Notes under the pieces: generated by a model
Databases searched by the model: none
What the model saw: the letters and a program-made list of their open reading frames with translations, nothing else
Told to the model about the DNA's origin: nothing
Assembly: GCA_023230485.1 (NCBI GenBank)
Contig: JALNXG010000039.1
Location: 1-37,247 of the forward strand
DNA from: Melioribacteraceae bacterium
Lineage (GTDB): Bacteria > Bacteroidota > Ignavibacteria > Ignavibacteriales > Melioribacteraceae
Length of the DNA stretch: 37,247 nucleotides
Reading direction: 5' to 3'
Shown here: piece by piece, positions 8,262 to 17,704 of the stretch
Numbering within the stretch: the stretch's first letter is position 1
Layout of the letters: each line of letters begins with the position of its first letter
Made by a program: the position numbers and the translations under genes

Positions 8262-9256
8262 TACTTAAAATTATAGGGGAATCGATAAAGCTTTTTATCA
8301 GTAATTATTCCGACAATTAATTCGGCTGGAGTTACATCAAATGAAGGGTTATAAAAATTATATGTTTCCTTTGTGATAGCATTGTTTCTGAAAGAGGAAA
8401 TCTCTTTTCCGGCTCTTTGTTCAATAATAAACTCATCTCCTGTCATAGATATCGGATCAAATGTGGATTCAGGTGCTGCAATATAAAAAGGTAAATTGTG
8501 ATATTTGCAATTAATAGCTAATGAATAAGTACCAATCTTATTTGCCGAATCACCATTTAGAGCAATGCGGTCTGCACCTGTAATTGCAATATCTATTTCA
8601 CCATCTTTCATTATCGATGCAGCCATTGAATCAGTAATAATTTCAAAAGGTATCCCTTCTTTATCAAGTTCATAAGCGGTTAATCTCGAACCTTGTAATA
8701 ATGGACGCGTTTCATCCACAAAAACTTTTTTTACTAATCCTTTTCTAAATCCATATTTAATAACACTTAATGCAGTTCCTTCCCCGGCAGTAGCCAAAGC
8801 CCCTGCATTGCAATGTGTAATTACGTTCATAGGTTTATTAAATATTGCTATTCCGTTTTGAGCAATTCTTTCACATGAATCAAAATCTTCTTGATGAATC
8901 TTATGAGCTAATTCTATCAATTCGTTTTTAATAAAAGGACTTGTTTTATTTGCTTCGAAATAAACAATCATGATTTGGAGTGTATTAAATAAATTAACCG
9001 CAGTGGGACGAGTACTTTTTAATCGGTCATAAGCTTTATAAAAACCATCTTCGCTCTCATTATGCAAGTATTCAATAGCAAGTGAATAAGCCGCCGTAAC
9101 ACCGATTGCCGGTGCTCCTCTAACTTCTAATCGTTCTATCGCCTCGGCTATTCTATTGTAATCACTTGTTACTATAAATACTTCATCGAACGGTAATTTT
9201 GTTTGGTCTAATAGAATTAATTCGCTTCCATTAAATTTTATTGTCTCTATCTTCAT
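8261..9256 (-). CDS. mtnA: S-methyl-5-thioribose-1-phosphate isomerase
   Basis: The enzyme isomerises methylthioribose-1-phosphate to methylthioribulose-1-phosphate in methionine salvage. Related shunts use it on 5-deoxyribose-1-phosphate. The 331-residue protein carries the family's RGAPAIGV motif near 46-53, the catalytic Cys149 in THCNAGALAT, and the catalytic Asp229 in ITGADRIALNGD. This set separates MtnA from eIF2B-type relatives. It starts one base after pfkB ends and overlaps recO by one base. No other methionine-salvage gene (mtnB, mtnC, mtnD, mtnP) is visible in the window. Confidence 0.93.
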   Translation of the reverse strand: MKIETIKFNGSELILLDQTKLPFDEVFIVTSDYNRIAEAIERLEVRGAPAIGVTAAYSLAIEYLHNESEDGFYKAYDRLKSTRPTAVNLFNTLQIMIVYFEANKTSPFIKNELIELAHKIHQEDFDSCERIAQNGIAIFNKPMNVITHCNAGALATAGEGTALSVIKYGFRKGLVKKVFVDETRPLLQGSRLTAYELDKEGIPFEIITDSMAASIMKDGEIDIAITGADRIALNGDSANKIGTYSLAINCKYHNLPFYIAAPESTFDPISMTGDEFIIEQRAGKEISSFRNNAITKETYNFYNPSFDVTPAELIVGIITDKKLYRFPYNFK

Positions 9257-9257
9257 A

Positions 9258-10166
9258 TCAATCGAATTGTGTCATTTTTATAAATTCGTTATATCTTTTG
9301 TCAATATCTATTTGTTTAAGATTTTCAATTCCCACTGTACTAAAACTCTGAACATTAAACGAAGCCATTACAGTGCCATATACAACAGCTCTTTTTATAT
9401 TAGCAAAGGATAAGTCTTTAGTCTTATGCAAATATCCTGTAAATCCGCCAATAAATGCATCGCCCGCACCTGTTGGATCAGCAATGCTTTCTAACGGATA
9501 TGCAGGTACACAGAATATATCTTCTCCCATAAACAATATAGCTCCATGCTCCCCCTTTTTTATAATTACTATTTTTGGTCCCATCTCCTGTAATGCTTTC
9601 GCTGCTGAAAATAGATTATCCTTTTCTGATAATATTTTTGCCTCTGAATCATTCACAACTAAAACATCTACTTTCTCGACTGTTTCTATTAATGCTTTTC
9701 TTGCTATATTTATCCATAAATTCATGGTATCACAAACGACTAATTTAGGACTATCTAATTGAGAGAGTACATTCAATTGCAATTCGGGTGCAATATTACC
9801 AAGTAATACAAAGCTGCTTTTTCTAAATTTTTCTGGAATAATTGGGTCAAAGTTTTCAAATACATTTAAGTCTGTAAAAATGGTCTCTCTTTCATTGCAG
9901 TCTTCCCCATATTTGCAACCATAATGAAACGTTTTTCCATCAGTTTTAATCTGCAGTCCTGTTAATCCAATGCCGTGATTTTCTAATATTTTAATATGAT
10001 CTTTACAAAAATCATTTCCCACTACGCCAATTAATTCAATTGGAGAAGTAAAATAACTTGCAGCTAATGTTATATAAGTAGATGATCCTCCGAGTACGTT
10101 TTCCACTTTATTAAGCGGTGTTTCTATATCATCCAATGCAATTGATCCGACAACTAATAGTCCCAA
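9258..10166 (-). CDS. PfkB-family sugar or nucleoside kinase
   Basis: This 302-residue protein is a ribokinase-fold kinase. It has an N-terminal Gly-Gly motif (LGGSSTY, about 25-31) for substrate binding and the C-terminal anion-hole motif DPTGAGDAF with catalytic Asp236. The second PfkB signature is therefore intact. The substrate cannot be read from sequence. Placement one base upstream of mtnA suggests a phosphorylated pentose or methylthioribose-type substrate, which is inference. Cysteines at 54, 84, 90 and 145 are scattered and show no clear metal motif. Confidence 0.85.
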   Translation of the reverse strand: MGLLVVGSIALDDIETPLNKVENVLGGSSTYITLAASYFTSPIELIGVVGNDFCKDHIKILENHGIGLTGLQIKTDGKTFHYGCKYGEDCNERETIFTDLNVFENFDPIIPEKFRKSSFVLLGNIAPELQLNVLSQLDSPKLVVCDTMNLWINIARKALIETVEKVDVLVVNDSEAKILSEKDNLFSAAKALQEMGPKIVIIKKGEHGAILFMGEDIFCVPAYPLESIADPTGAGDAFIGGFTGYLHKTKDLSFANIKRAVVYGTVMASFNVQSFSTVGIENLKQIDIDKRYNEFIKMTQFD

Positions 10167-10180
10167 TTAAAACCTCATTT

Positions 10181-10639
10181 CTATAATATTTTTGAAAGAT
10201 TTAGATAGTTAAATTTATTAATAAAATAATCATGTATTATTTTCGCTGATTTTTTTTGACCGTCCCAAGCTAATAATTTATTTGTCTTATGTAATGAACA
10301 CCATTGGAATTCAGAATGTTCAGGTGAAAGTGTTACTATTAATTCCGGTTCAACTTCAATTGCAAAAACGGGAATCATATTTATTGTATCAGATAGGTGA
10401 TTATAAAATGAATTTATATTTGGTGCTACCCACATATTTTTTGGAGTTAAACCGGTTTCCTCTTTTATTTCCCTAATTGCAGTTTCAAAACCTTTTTCAG
10501 AGTCTTCAATCCTACCTGTAACCATTTGCCATAAGCCACCAAGATAAATATTTTCGGCTCTTTTTAATAATAAGAATTCCATTTCTCCTTTTACAATCCT
10601 AAAAACGTGTGCTTCAATAATAGATGTTATAATTTCCAT
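10181..10639 (-). CDS. Nudix hydrolase
   Basis: This 152-residue protein has an intact Nudix box at 42-64: Gly42, five residues, Glu48, seven residues, then REIKEETGL. It matches GX5EX7REUXEEXGU in full. The first half (EFLLLKRAENIYLGGLWQMVTG) fits the NTP pyrophosphohydrolase group, and FQWCSL near the end recalls dihydroneopterin triphosphate pyrophosphatase-like members. The likely reaction is hydrolysis of a nucleoside diphosphate linked to another group; the specific substrate is unknown. It lies two bases downstream of the large outer-membrane protein gene and 14 bases upstream of the PfkB kinase gene. Confidence 0.85.
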   Translation of the reverse strand: MEIITSIIEAHVFRIVKGEMEFLLLKRAENIYLGGLWQMVTGRIEDSEKGFETAIREIKEETGLTPKNMWVAPNINSFYNHLSDTINMIPVFAIEVEPELIVTLSPEHSEFQWCSLHKTNKLLAWDGQKKSAKIIHDYFINKFNYLNLSKIL

Positions 10640-10641
10640 AA

Positions 10642-13600
10642 TTAGAAAAATGCTCTCGCTTCTGCTTTTAAAGTGTGTATAATTTTGTTTGTACCTTGAA
10701 GTCTTGCGTCGTAATTAATTAACGATTGCAAGTTATTCCCTAAACGATAATCAAAGTTAATTCTAAAATAATAATTTTTCCCGATATAATTCCCTTTAGT
10801 CATCTCAAATGGTATTAAATTACCGTTTGTTTTTGCAGTTAATTCAGTTCTTTCTAATTCTATCCTTAATCTACCTACTCCAGTAAAATAAAAAGTATTT
10901 CTGATTGAAAATGAATTAAGATCTATTGTTGTAGGGGTTAGATAATAACTATCTTTATTCTCTCCCACCTTTATTTTAAATCCTACTTCTAAAAAACTCA
11001 CCGGTTTGTAGGAAAAGTCCGTAGTTAATTCTTGATTAAATAATTGCCTTGCTCTATTAATACTATTCTTTGAAATCAAATTGTCATTAGTAAAAATGAT
11101 GTCGGTCTGGTTATTTATTTCTTTTAGTAGATTTAATCTCATTCTAATACTTTTTTCAGAACCGAATCCTCTTTCAGCACCAGTATTAAAATTGTTTAAC
11201 TGCCGCCTTTCTATAAATCTGAATCGGAACGATGCTTTAGAACTGTTTTTATATAAAAATAGATCGTTTTGAAATATCTGATTTCCTGATATCGTTGTAG
11301 AATCATTTAAGAATTTATTTAATTTCATTAAATAAATATCAGATAAGTTAGAGTGAGTTGTATTTTCTTCAATTCTCCAAGATGTTTCAGTATTTATATT
11401 TGCAAAGAATGAATTGCTTCTTTGGAATAACTTATCAAAATTAAGTCGAAATCTTAAATTTGCTTTTAAGTTTATTGTAGGTGTGTATTGATTAGTGGGA
11501 TAATTAACGAGAATATATTCTCCTTCATAATAATTCAATTCGAATTCATTTTCTTCCGATATACCATTATTATTAAGATCACCGAGAAAAATATAATTCC
11601 CTGTACCGTAAGGGACTTTCACAAATACTCTTTCATATTTTGAAGTAAGCTCAGTCGAGGTCTGATAGTATAATTCATTTTCAGAAAATCCATTTAATAC
11701 ATTTACTTTATTCTGTGAGTAAATTAAAACAGATTTATTATTCGAAAACCCTTTTTCTAAAAAGTAATCCTCATATTTCTTTTCTCTTACTGATATATTT
11801 AATGTTGAATTTATTTGTGATGATTTGATTGTATTTAATTGTATACTATTTGTAGTTATCCCCGATTGTTTTTCTAAGCTATTTTTGATTGGAGCATATT
11901 CATTTCTAAATGAACTTCGTGCCGTTAAAGCTAGAAAATCAAATAAGCCCAATTCAACAAAGGGAGATACTTCTTCATATCTTAGACTTGTAAATAGTAA
12001 TGAATCGGCTAATAATTTTTTTTCGTTTTTATTCTCATAGAGAATATCAATCCCCGGTTTTACGGCTTCAAAATCATAACTGATTGTGCTATTCTGTTTG
12101 AGCCAACGACTGTTAGTTTCATTAATTGTCGATACATTATAATCGGTGATAAGATTAAGAAATAATTTACTTTTATTGATGATAGAAGAATAGAATCTTT
12201 TTGAATTTATTGAACTTCCTCTATCAATCTGTCCATAAAGATTATTTATAATAAGATCATTCGTTGGGAATAGATCGAGTTTTATTTCGGTCATTTTCTC
12301 TTCATTATTTTGCAAATCGGGTAGATTATAGGCACGATCAAATTCAATATCATTAATCCTATCGAAATAAGTGAATTTTTTATTTATGAATCTATGATTT
12401 AGTGAAAACGCAATTCCACCTAAATTCTTATCCGAAATCAATAAGGTATCTTTTCTAAAATTTAATGAAGCTTTGTAAGCATGTCCGAAATTATCACCAT
12501 TATCAATTGCAGAAAATAAATTTTTATCATAATCACTACCTGCAAATTCAAAATTAATATTAAAATCTTTATTAGGGTGGAATCCTATACTAAATACTGC
12601 CGCTTGTTTCTGTTCCGGCAGAGGTAAAAATAATATTGGAGAATAACTCCCTCTCTTCTCACCTTTGAAAATGTATTTACCAAGCGATTCTTTATCATAA
12701 TCACCTTTTCCAAAACCCACATAAGAAAATTTGATATTATAAATTGCATTAAAAGCACCGGGCTGATATCGATAAAAAGTATATTCAATATTATTAATTA
12801 GTGAATCGATTTTAACATAAGAACCATTTCTTATACCTAATGAATCCAAATCTGCTATCGATATTCCAGATGTAGAAGATAATTCTCTACTATCACCTGC
12901 ATACTCTAATATTTTTTTATCATTTTCACTTAAAAGAATATCGTATGGATTATCCTTATCATCACTTTCCCTAACGACTGCTAATTGCAGTTTAACTGAA
13001 TTATTAAAAAATGCACCATCATATGAAGCTGAATATAAATTCCTTTGATAACTCCGGTCAGTATATTCGTACTCTACACTTATTCTTGATGCTGTATTTA
13101 TCATCCGCCTCGGAGTAAAGGTTATTTCTGAATTTGAATAATCGATTGTATAATCATTTGCTTCACCTCTAACCATTAATATACCATCAAGATAAACCTT
13201 TTCACTTCCGGCAATGATTATAATATTATTTTCGTTATTCGTTCCGGTTAATTTATATGGTCCTTGATTGGCATCGATACCATTAAATTTCTGAAAAGTG
13301 TATTTCCCTTTAGCTCCTCCTATCGAAACATTTGCCTTATTATCTCCAATTCTAACTCCACCCGTTAACCCTTGCAATTTTTTGTTCACTCTTAAAAGTG
13401 AATAATCATTTAACGAATAATCATAATCTCCTAATACTACATTCGCATTTGGATGATTAATTTGAATAAACACTTTGTCTAATTCGTCAAGTGTTTCCGT
13501 ATTACCTTCGGGCTGTATAGGTGTGGATTCATCGGTAATTGATGCAACTATATCGATGTCGTCAGATAATTTTCCGGATAGTTGTAATCTTAATCCAGAA

Positions 13601-14022
13601 TTAACATTTAAGTCTCGATTTGAGCCAACGGTAATTCCTCTTATTAAATTTCCGCTTTTTTTTAATCTTTCTCCAAAGATCGCTTTGTCGTTTAGGATGG
13701 TTGGTTTTAATAGCTTTTCTTTTTGTTCTTCTGATAATGCAGTATAGTTAAGAATTAATTTTTCTCTTCGTTTATAACTATTCTTCAGTTTTAGTTTATT
13801 GCCGTCATATTCAATTATTATAGAGTCTTTACCGGATATATTTGTAGTGTCAACTTGAGAGAAGGAAATGGAGTGAAAAATTAATTGCAATGATATTAAA
13901 AGAAAAAGCTTCTTCAAAGAAATCCAATTTTTAAAATTAAATTTACTTTTAAGAAGCCTTTCAATCAACAGATAAATAAAGTATTTATTCTGTCTGAGAT
14001 AACTAAAAGTTCTTGTTAACAC
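10642..14022 (-). CDS. Large outer-membrane beta-barrel protein, SprA-like in part
   Basis: The open frame gives 1,126 residues. A conserved block at about 114-200 (GNLIRGITVGSNRD, then NSGLRLQLSGKL, then TPIQPEGNTE, then VVLGDY) resembles the repeated region of the type 9 secretion translocon SprA and related Chlorobi/Ignavibacteria proteins. Much of the rest consists of alternating aromatic strands typical of a large outer-membrane barrel, and the protein ends ...EARAFF. A calcium-loop-like motif, DLNNNGISEENEFE, lies near 815-828. The signal peptide appears at about 36-56 (KKLFLLISLQL to SFSQ). The 5'-most start is a GTG with no clear ribosome site, and the first 35 residues do not look like a signal, so translation may begin downstream, for instance at the TTG just before KKLF. 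SprA itself is far larger; the function is unknown. Confidence 0.7.
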   Translation of the reverse strand: MLTRTFSYLRQNKYFIYLLIERLLKSKFNFKNWISLKKLFLLISLQLIFHSISFSQVDTTNISGKDSIIIEYDGNKLKLKNSYKRREKLILNYTALSEEQKEKLLKPTILNDKAIFGERLKKSGNLIRGITVGSNRDLNVNSGLRLQLSGKLSDDIDIVASITDESTPIQPEGNTETLDELDKVFIQINHPNANVVLGDYDYSLNDYSLLRVNKKLQGLTGGVRIGDNKANVSIGGAKGKYTFQKFNGIDANQGPYKLTGTNNENNIIIIAGSEKVYLDGILMVRGEANDYTIDYSNSEITFTPRRMINTASRISVEYEYTDRSYQRNLYSASYDGAFFNNSVKLQLAVVRESDDKDNPYDILLSENDKKILEYAGDSRELSSTSGISIADLDSLGIRNGSYVKIDSLINNIEYTFYRYQPGAFNAIYNIKFSYVGFGKGDYDKESLGKYIFKGEKRGSYSPILFLPLPEQKQAAVFSIGFHPNKDFNINFEFAGSDYDKNLFSAIDNGDNFGHAYKASLNFRKDTLLISDKNLGGIAFSLNHRFINKKFTYFDRINDIEFDRAYNLPDLQNNEEKMTEIKLDLFPTNDLIINNLYGQIDRGSSINSKRFYSSIINKSKLFLNLITDYNVSTINETNSRWLKQNSTISYDFEAVKPGIDILYENKNEKKLLADSLLFTSLRYEEVSPFVELGLFDFLALTARSSFRNEYAPIKNSLEKQSGITTNSIQLNTIKSSQINSTLNISVREKKYEDYFLEKGFSNNKSVLIYSQNKVNVLNGFSENELYYQTSTELTSKYERVFVKVPYGTGNYIFLGDLNNNGISEENEFELNYYEGEYILVNYPTNQYTPTINLKANLRFRLNFDKLFQRSNSFFANINTETSWRIEENTTHSNLSDIYLMKLNKFLNDSTTISGNQIFQNDLFLYKNSSKASFRFRFIERRQLNNFNTGAERGFGSEKSIRMRLNLLKEINNQTDIIFTNDNLISKNSINRARQLFNQELTTDFSYKPVSFLEVGFKIKVGENKDSYYLTPTTIDLNSFSIRNTFYFTGVGRLRIELERTELTAKTNGNLIPFEMTKGNYIGKNYYFRINFDYRLGNNLQSLINYDARLQGTNKIIHTLKAEARAFF

Positions 14023-14049
14023 AAAGGATCTTAGTTATTGTTTGCTTTA

Positions 14050-16221
14050 CTATTCTTTAAGTGTAATTACAATTTTTGATGTATTGTTAGCCCCATCTGA
14101 TTTTATGTTGGACCAAGAATTAATAGTTTTTTCAGAAACCTCGCTTACAACTACATAGTTCGATGCAGTTGAACTACCAAATACCCCGAACTCAGTTTCT
14201 TGCATTGTTTCATTCCATCGCCTAAATGGAACATTTTTCAAGATTAGTTTATTTGTTTGTTCATAATAATTATAAAGAACACCTGATACTTCAAATCTTA
14301 AATCGCTAATAATGTTTTTATCCGTATCATAGGTTAAGGTAATTGTCCCTGATAGATTTGTATATGAATCTTTATACCATTTTGTATTTGTAAAATTTCC
14401 ATTAAAAACATTGCCTGTAAAAGATCCGACATAATAACCATCATCAGTAGTAATGGTAGGATTTGCGAAACCTTCATAACTTGTAGAGCCGTTATTATTA
14501 GTTCCTGAACCGGGCAGTAAAGTGTAAATACCAACTTTTGTAATTTTTGTAAGATCTATGTTTGGTTTTTCAAAAACATCAATTTTGTACTTGAAATCAA
14601 TTTCGCTTGTTTTTGTATATGGAGAATATCCACGATGCTTTGAAACAGAAACAACTAAAACTTCTTTATTCTTGGCAATATCACTCAAATTGCTAATTGT
14701 TATCATTGTATCAGCAATACCAAGCAATTCATATTTATTGTAATCATTATTAACTTTAAATACACTAATTTCACCATCATTAACAGAAAAAGTAATTCTT
14801 CCATCAGTCGTTTCATTAGGAGAAAAGGCCATAAAAAAAGAATATATTTCCCCGCTCGCACTGGAGTATTGTCTCTTATAACTTCCTTCAGCCATTTTTA
14901 AATCATTAATTCTAATTGTCGTTGCATCTAATTGGAATGGTTTTAGGTTTGTATAAATTTTTTGCGATAAGTAATCCCTTACAAACATGTGCCATAAACC
15001 ATCAAAATTATAATTTGTTGCATTACTTATAGCATCCAATGTTACAAGGTTATCTTTTATTTTCGCATATATTTTAGCATGTACTCCATCTCCATACTTA
15101 GAAGTTAAAAACTTAATATATGTACACATACCATATCCATACCCTTGCGGATCGGCAGAAATAGAGCCATAACCATCAAGAGGCATGTGAGCATTTTGCA
15201 GAAACACTGGAGAAACATAATTTGGATCGTTTAGAAATACTCCTTCAAACCATGTAGAAGTCGCCTCATCTAACCAAAGTTGTTCGATTGAATACTTAGG
15301 GTTACTAGAAACTGCTTCAGCTAACATTCTTCCTGTTTGAATTACTTGAGAAGATGGGCAATATAAGGCTTGAATTGAATGGAAAAACTCGTGTCCAATT
15401 GTAGCTTTAAGTTCGCTTGGTTTGCTTAGAATACTCTCGTTAATGTCAATAAAATCATTATTTCTTCCAAAGTTAGAAGAAACAAAAGCTCCATCTATTC
15501 CTAGATTTTTTTTGATATTAACTGTTAATGGCCATTTAGTTCTTCCGGAATAATCAAAACCCATTTGTTTTATTCGATTAAAAGCAGATTCGAAATACCC
15601 ACCAATTTCAATAATAGAAGATTGACTAACGTTATTTTGATAATTTATTTGAAAATTTTTGGGTCCAGTTGTATAACTCATCCAACCTTTAAAAATCCAA
15701 AGAGTACAACTAAACTTCCCGTCTGCAGATGTATTCCCTTTTCCTAAAAAATAATCGGGTAAATTGGGAATTAAAAATTTTATTTTATTTCCATTTTTAG
15801 TGCCGCGTATAATTTTAACGACTTCTTGAACACTACTTTGACTTGTGATATAGGAAGGGACAGAAATTGCTGCAAGTGTATCACCCGAAATGTCTGTATT
15901 TGGTGTTATACTGATTTCAATTGGTTGTGAGTATAACGCAGGAATATTTTCAATTAAATAAGCTTCGCTTGCAGCAGTAGAAAAATAATCGATTGGCACA
16001 TTAGATTTTGTAACTTTTACTTCAACTTCAGATGAAAATGTGCCGGCAGGAACTTTTATTTCAATATTATCCCTAACAGTGATTCCACCTTGCGGTCCAA
16101 ATTTTACTGTATTTGTATTCTGTTCTTCTCCCTGTTTCGCAGGTTCAGAGGGATTCTCTTTTTCGCAGGAAATAACCATAATTGAAAAAACAAACATCAA
16201 TATGAAGTAATAATATTTCAT
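14050..16221 (-). CDS. Putative lipoprotein zinc metalloprotease with ZU5-like domain
   Basis: This 723-residue protein starts with a lipoprotein signal (MVISC, lipid Cys19) and a short low-complexity linker. A ZU5-like strand-rich segment follows at about 40-75 (GPQGGITV, then VPAGTF). A central domain has the gluzincin-type zinc motif HEFFH at 277-281, with a third-ligand candidate Glu319 in WLDEATSTWFEG. The C-terminal third is beta-rich with no domain I recognise. A strong ribosome site (AAAGGAG) precedes the ATG. The gene begins a long run leading to htrA, 27 bases ahead of the large outer-membrane protein gene. By its signal it should sit in the envelope, perhaps at the outer membrane. 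The peptidase role is inferred from the motif; the substrate is unknown. Confidence 0.65.
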   Translation of the reverse strand: MKYYYFILMFVFSIMVISCEKENPSEPAKQGEEQNTNTVKFGPQGGITVRDNIEIKVPAGTFSSEVEVKVTKSNVPIDYFSTAASEAYLIENIPALYSQPIEISITPNTDISGDTLAAISVPSYITSQSSVQEVVKIIRGTKNGNKIKFLIPNLPDYFLGKGNTSADGKFSCTLWIFKGWMSYTTGPKNFQINYQNNVSQSSIIEIGGYFESAFNRIKQMGFDYSGRTKWPLTVNIKKNLGIDGAFVSSNFGRNNDFIDINESILSKPSELKATIGHEFFHSIQALYCPSSQVIQTGRMLAEAVSSNPKYSIEQLWLDEATSTWFEGVFLNDPNYVSPVFLQNAHMPLDGYGSISADPQGYGYGMCTYIKFLTSKYGDGVHAKIYAKIKDNLVTLDAISNATNYNFDGLWHMFVRDYLSQKIYTNLKPFQLDATTIRINDLKMAEGSYKRQYSSASGEIYSFFMAFSPNETTDGRITFSVNDGEISVFKVNNDYNKYELLGIADTMITISNLSDIAKNKEVLVVSVSKHRGYSPYTKTSEIDFKYKIDVFEKPNIDLTKITKVGIYTLLPGSGTNNNGSTSYEGFANPTITTDDGYYVGSFTGNVFNGNFTNTKWYKDSYTNLSGTITLTYDTDKNIISDLRFEVSGVLYNYYEQTNKLILKNVPFRRWNETMQETEFGVFGSSTASNYVVVSEVSEKTINSWSNIKSDGANNTSKIVITLKE

Positions 16222-16471
16222 AGATTCTCCTTTCTGTTTATATGACTTTCCTATAACATTCGATATAAAATGTATTGGATCGCAGAGGTTAATTCCATTA
16301 TCTAAAATCCTATAATAAAGCCCGAATATATTTTAATGATTTATTTTAATGGAATCAAGATTTATTTTTGGATAAAAAAAAAGAGCAGTAAGGAAATCCT
16401 TACTGCTCTTTTTAACATTATTATAATCGTCAACTTATTATACAACCTATTTCAATAAGAAAAGTTTATAT
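16222..16471. other. Intergenic region between the efflux operon and the lipoprotein gene
   Basis: These 250 bases hold the terminator at 16376-16414 and, next to the 16221 start, a strong minus-strand Shine-Dalgarno site. A promoter for the lipoprotein gene is expected between about 16230 and 16370. I could not pick one with a good -35/-10 pair. Nothing else coding or repetitive is seen. Confidence 0.6.
16376..16414 (-). terminator. Intrinsic terminator of the efflux operon
   Basis: A 14-base perfect stem (16381-16394 with 16397-16410) closes a two-base spacer and is flanked by A-rich sequence on the left and T-rich sequence on the right. It can work on either strand. On the minus strand the stem is followed by a run of seven T, ending transcription from the MacB-type genes about 60 bases after the last stop codon. 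Confidence 0.88.
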
Positions 16472-17704
16472 TTATTCGAATCTTAATGCCTCAATAGGAT
16501 CAAGGTTTGATGCTTTATATGCCGGATAAGTACCAAATCCAACTCCAATAGCCATACAAAGAAATATTCCTATAAGTATCCAATCAATTGGAAGAACTGC
16601 CTCTGCATTAAGAAATGAGCCGGCTACATTGCCGGCACCTACACCGAGGAAGATGCCTATAATCCCGCCAATCAAGCTTAAAACAATCGCTTCAATAATA
16701 AATTGTACTAATATATTCACTTTCTTTGCACCAATAGCTTTTCTAATTCCTATTTCACGAGTTCTTTCTGTAACGGAAACTAGCATAATATTCATAATTC
16801 CAATGCCGGCAGCAAGTAAAGCAATGCCACCAATTACATAAGACCCAATCCTTACACCACTTGTTATATCATTAATTTGACCAAGCACCTGTTCATTTGT
16901 CCTTATATCAAAATCGTTTTCTTCTCCTGCCGGTACTCCCCTTACGGTTCTGAAATATCCTTCTGCAACTCCGATTAGAGACATATAATCTTCTTTACTA
17001 AATGTCATTACAGTTATATTTACGCTATTAGAACGTTTTCCATAAAAACTTTGAAACGTGGTTATAGGAATAATAGCAAAATTATCCTGACTCTGTCCGA
17101 AAACATCACCTTGACTTTCGAGTACACCTACAACCGTCAATTTATGTCCATCAACTTTCACTTCTTGTCCCACCGGATTTATACTTCCGAAAAGAGCCTT
17201 TACAATATCAGGACCTAAAACAATACTTCGATTATAGCTTTGAACATCTCTATCGTTAAAACCTCTACCATCTTCTACAACCCATTTATTATTTGGGAAT
17301 GCTTCCGGTGTTACACCGGCTAATTGAACATTTGGATTAGTTTCCTTGTTTCCCACTTCAAATCTTCTTCCAAAATTCCATTGCTCTGCAGCTACACTTT
17401 TTGCTTCGTTCATTTTTTCTTTAAAACGATAAAATTCTTCTAAAGTTATATCGGGGCGATTCCTTATTTTAGCACGTTCGGCTGCCGAACCTGTTCTAAC
17501 AGCAGGATATTTCTGAATTTGAAATGTATTCTGTCCTAGTGAACTTACACCTTCTTCTATACTTTTTTGAAGCATCTCGATCACGGTACTAATAGCAATA
17601 ATGGAAAATATCCCAACAATAATTCCTAATATTGTTAACAACGAACGTAATCTATTCGCTCTTAGCGAAGTTAGGGCAACTTTTATAATCTCAATTATTA
17701 ACAT
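16472..17704 (-). CDS. MacB-type ABC transporter permease (second subunit)
   Basis: This 410-residue protein is the permease half of a MacA-MacB-type exporter. It has one N-terminal membrane helix (about 18-40, after LTSLRANRLRSLLTILG), a large periplasmic MacB core domain, and three C-terminal FtsX-type helices with the motif TERTREIGIRKAIGAKK. It ends LDPIEALRFE, the classic MacB tail. Its start overlaps the stop of the first permease gene. Two non-identical permeases beside a single stand-alone ATPase suggest a heterodimeric pump, unlike E. coli MacB, which is one fused chain. The substrate is unknown. Confidence 0.9.
   Translation of the reverse strand: MLIIEIIKVALTSLRANRLRSLLTILGIIVGIFSIIAISTVIEMLQKSIEEGVSSLGQNTFQIQKYPAVRTGSAAERAKIRNRPDITLEEFYRFKEKMNEAKSVAAEQWNFGRRFEVGNKETNPNVQLAGVTPEAFPNNKWVVEDGRGFNDRDVQSYNRSIVLGPDIVKALFGSINPVGQEVKVDGHKLTVVGVLESQGDVFGQSQDNFAIIPITTFQSFYGKRSNSVNITVMTFSKEDYMSLIGVAEGYFRTVRGVPAGEENDFDIRTNEQVLGQINDITSGVRIGSYVIGGIALLAAGIGIMNIMLVSVTERTREIGIRKAIGAKKVNILVQFIIEAIVLSLIGGIIGIFLGVGAGNVAGSFLNAEAVLPIDWILIGIFLCMAIGVGFGTYPAYKASNLDPIEALRFE

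Noticed and set aside
9373..9762. A plus-strand open frame of 129 codons opposite the PfkB kinase gene
   Set aside because: It is antisense to a gene with clear catalytic motifs, shows no known domain, and has biased composition typical of a shadow frame.
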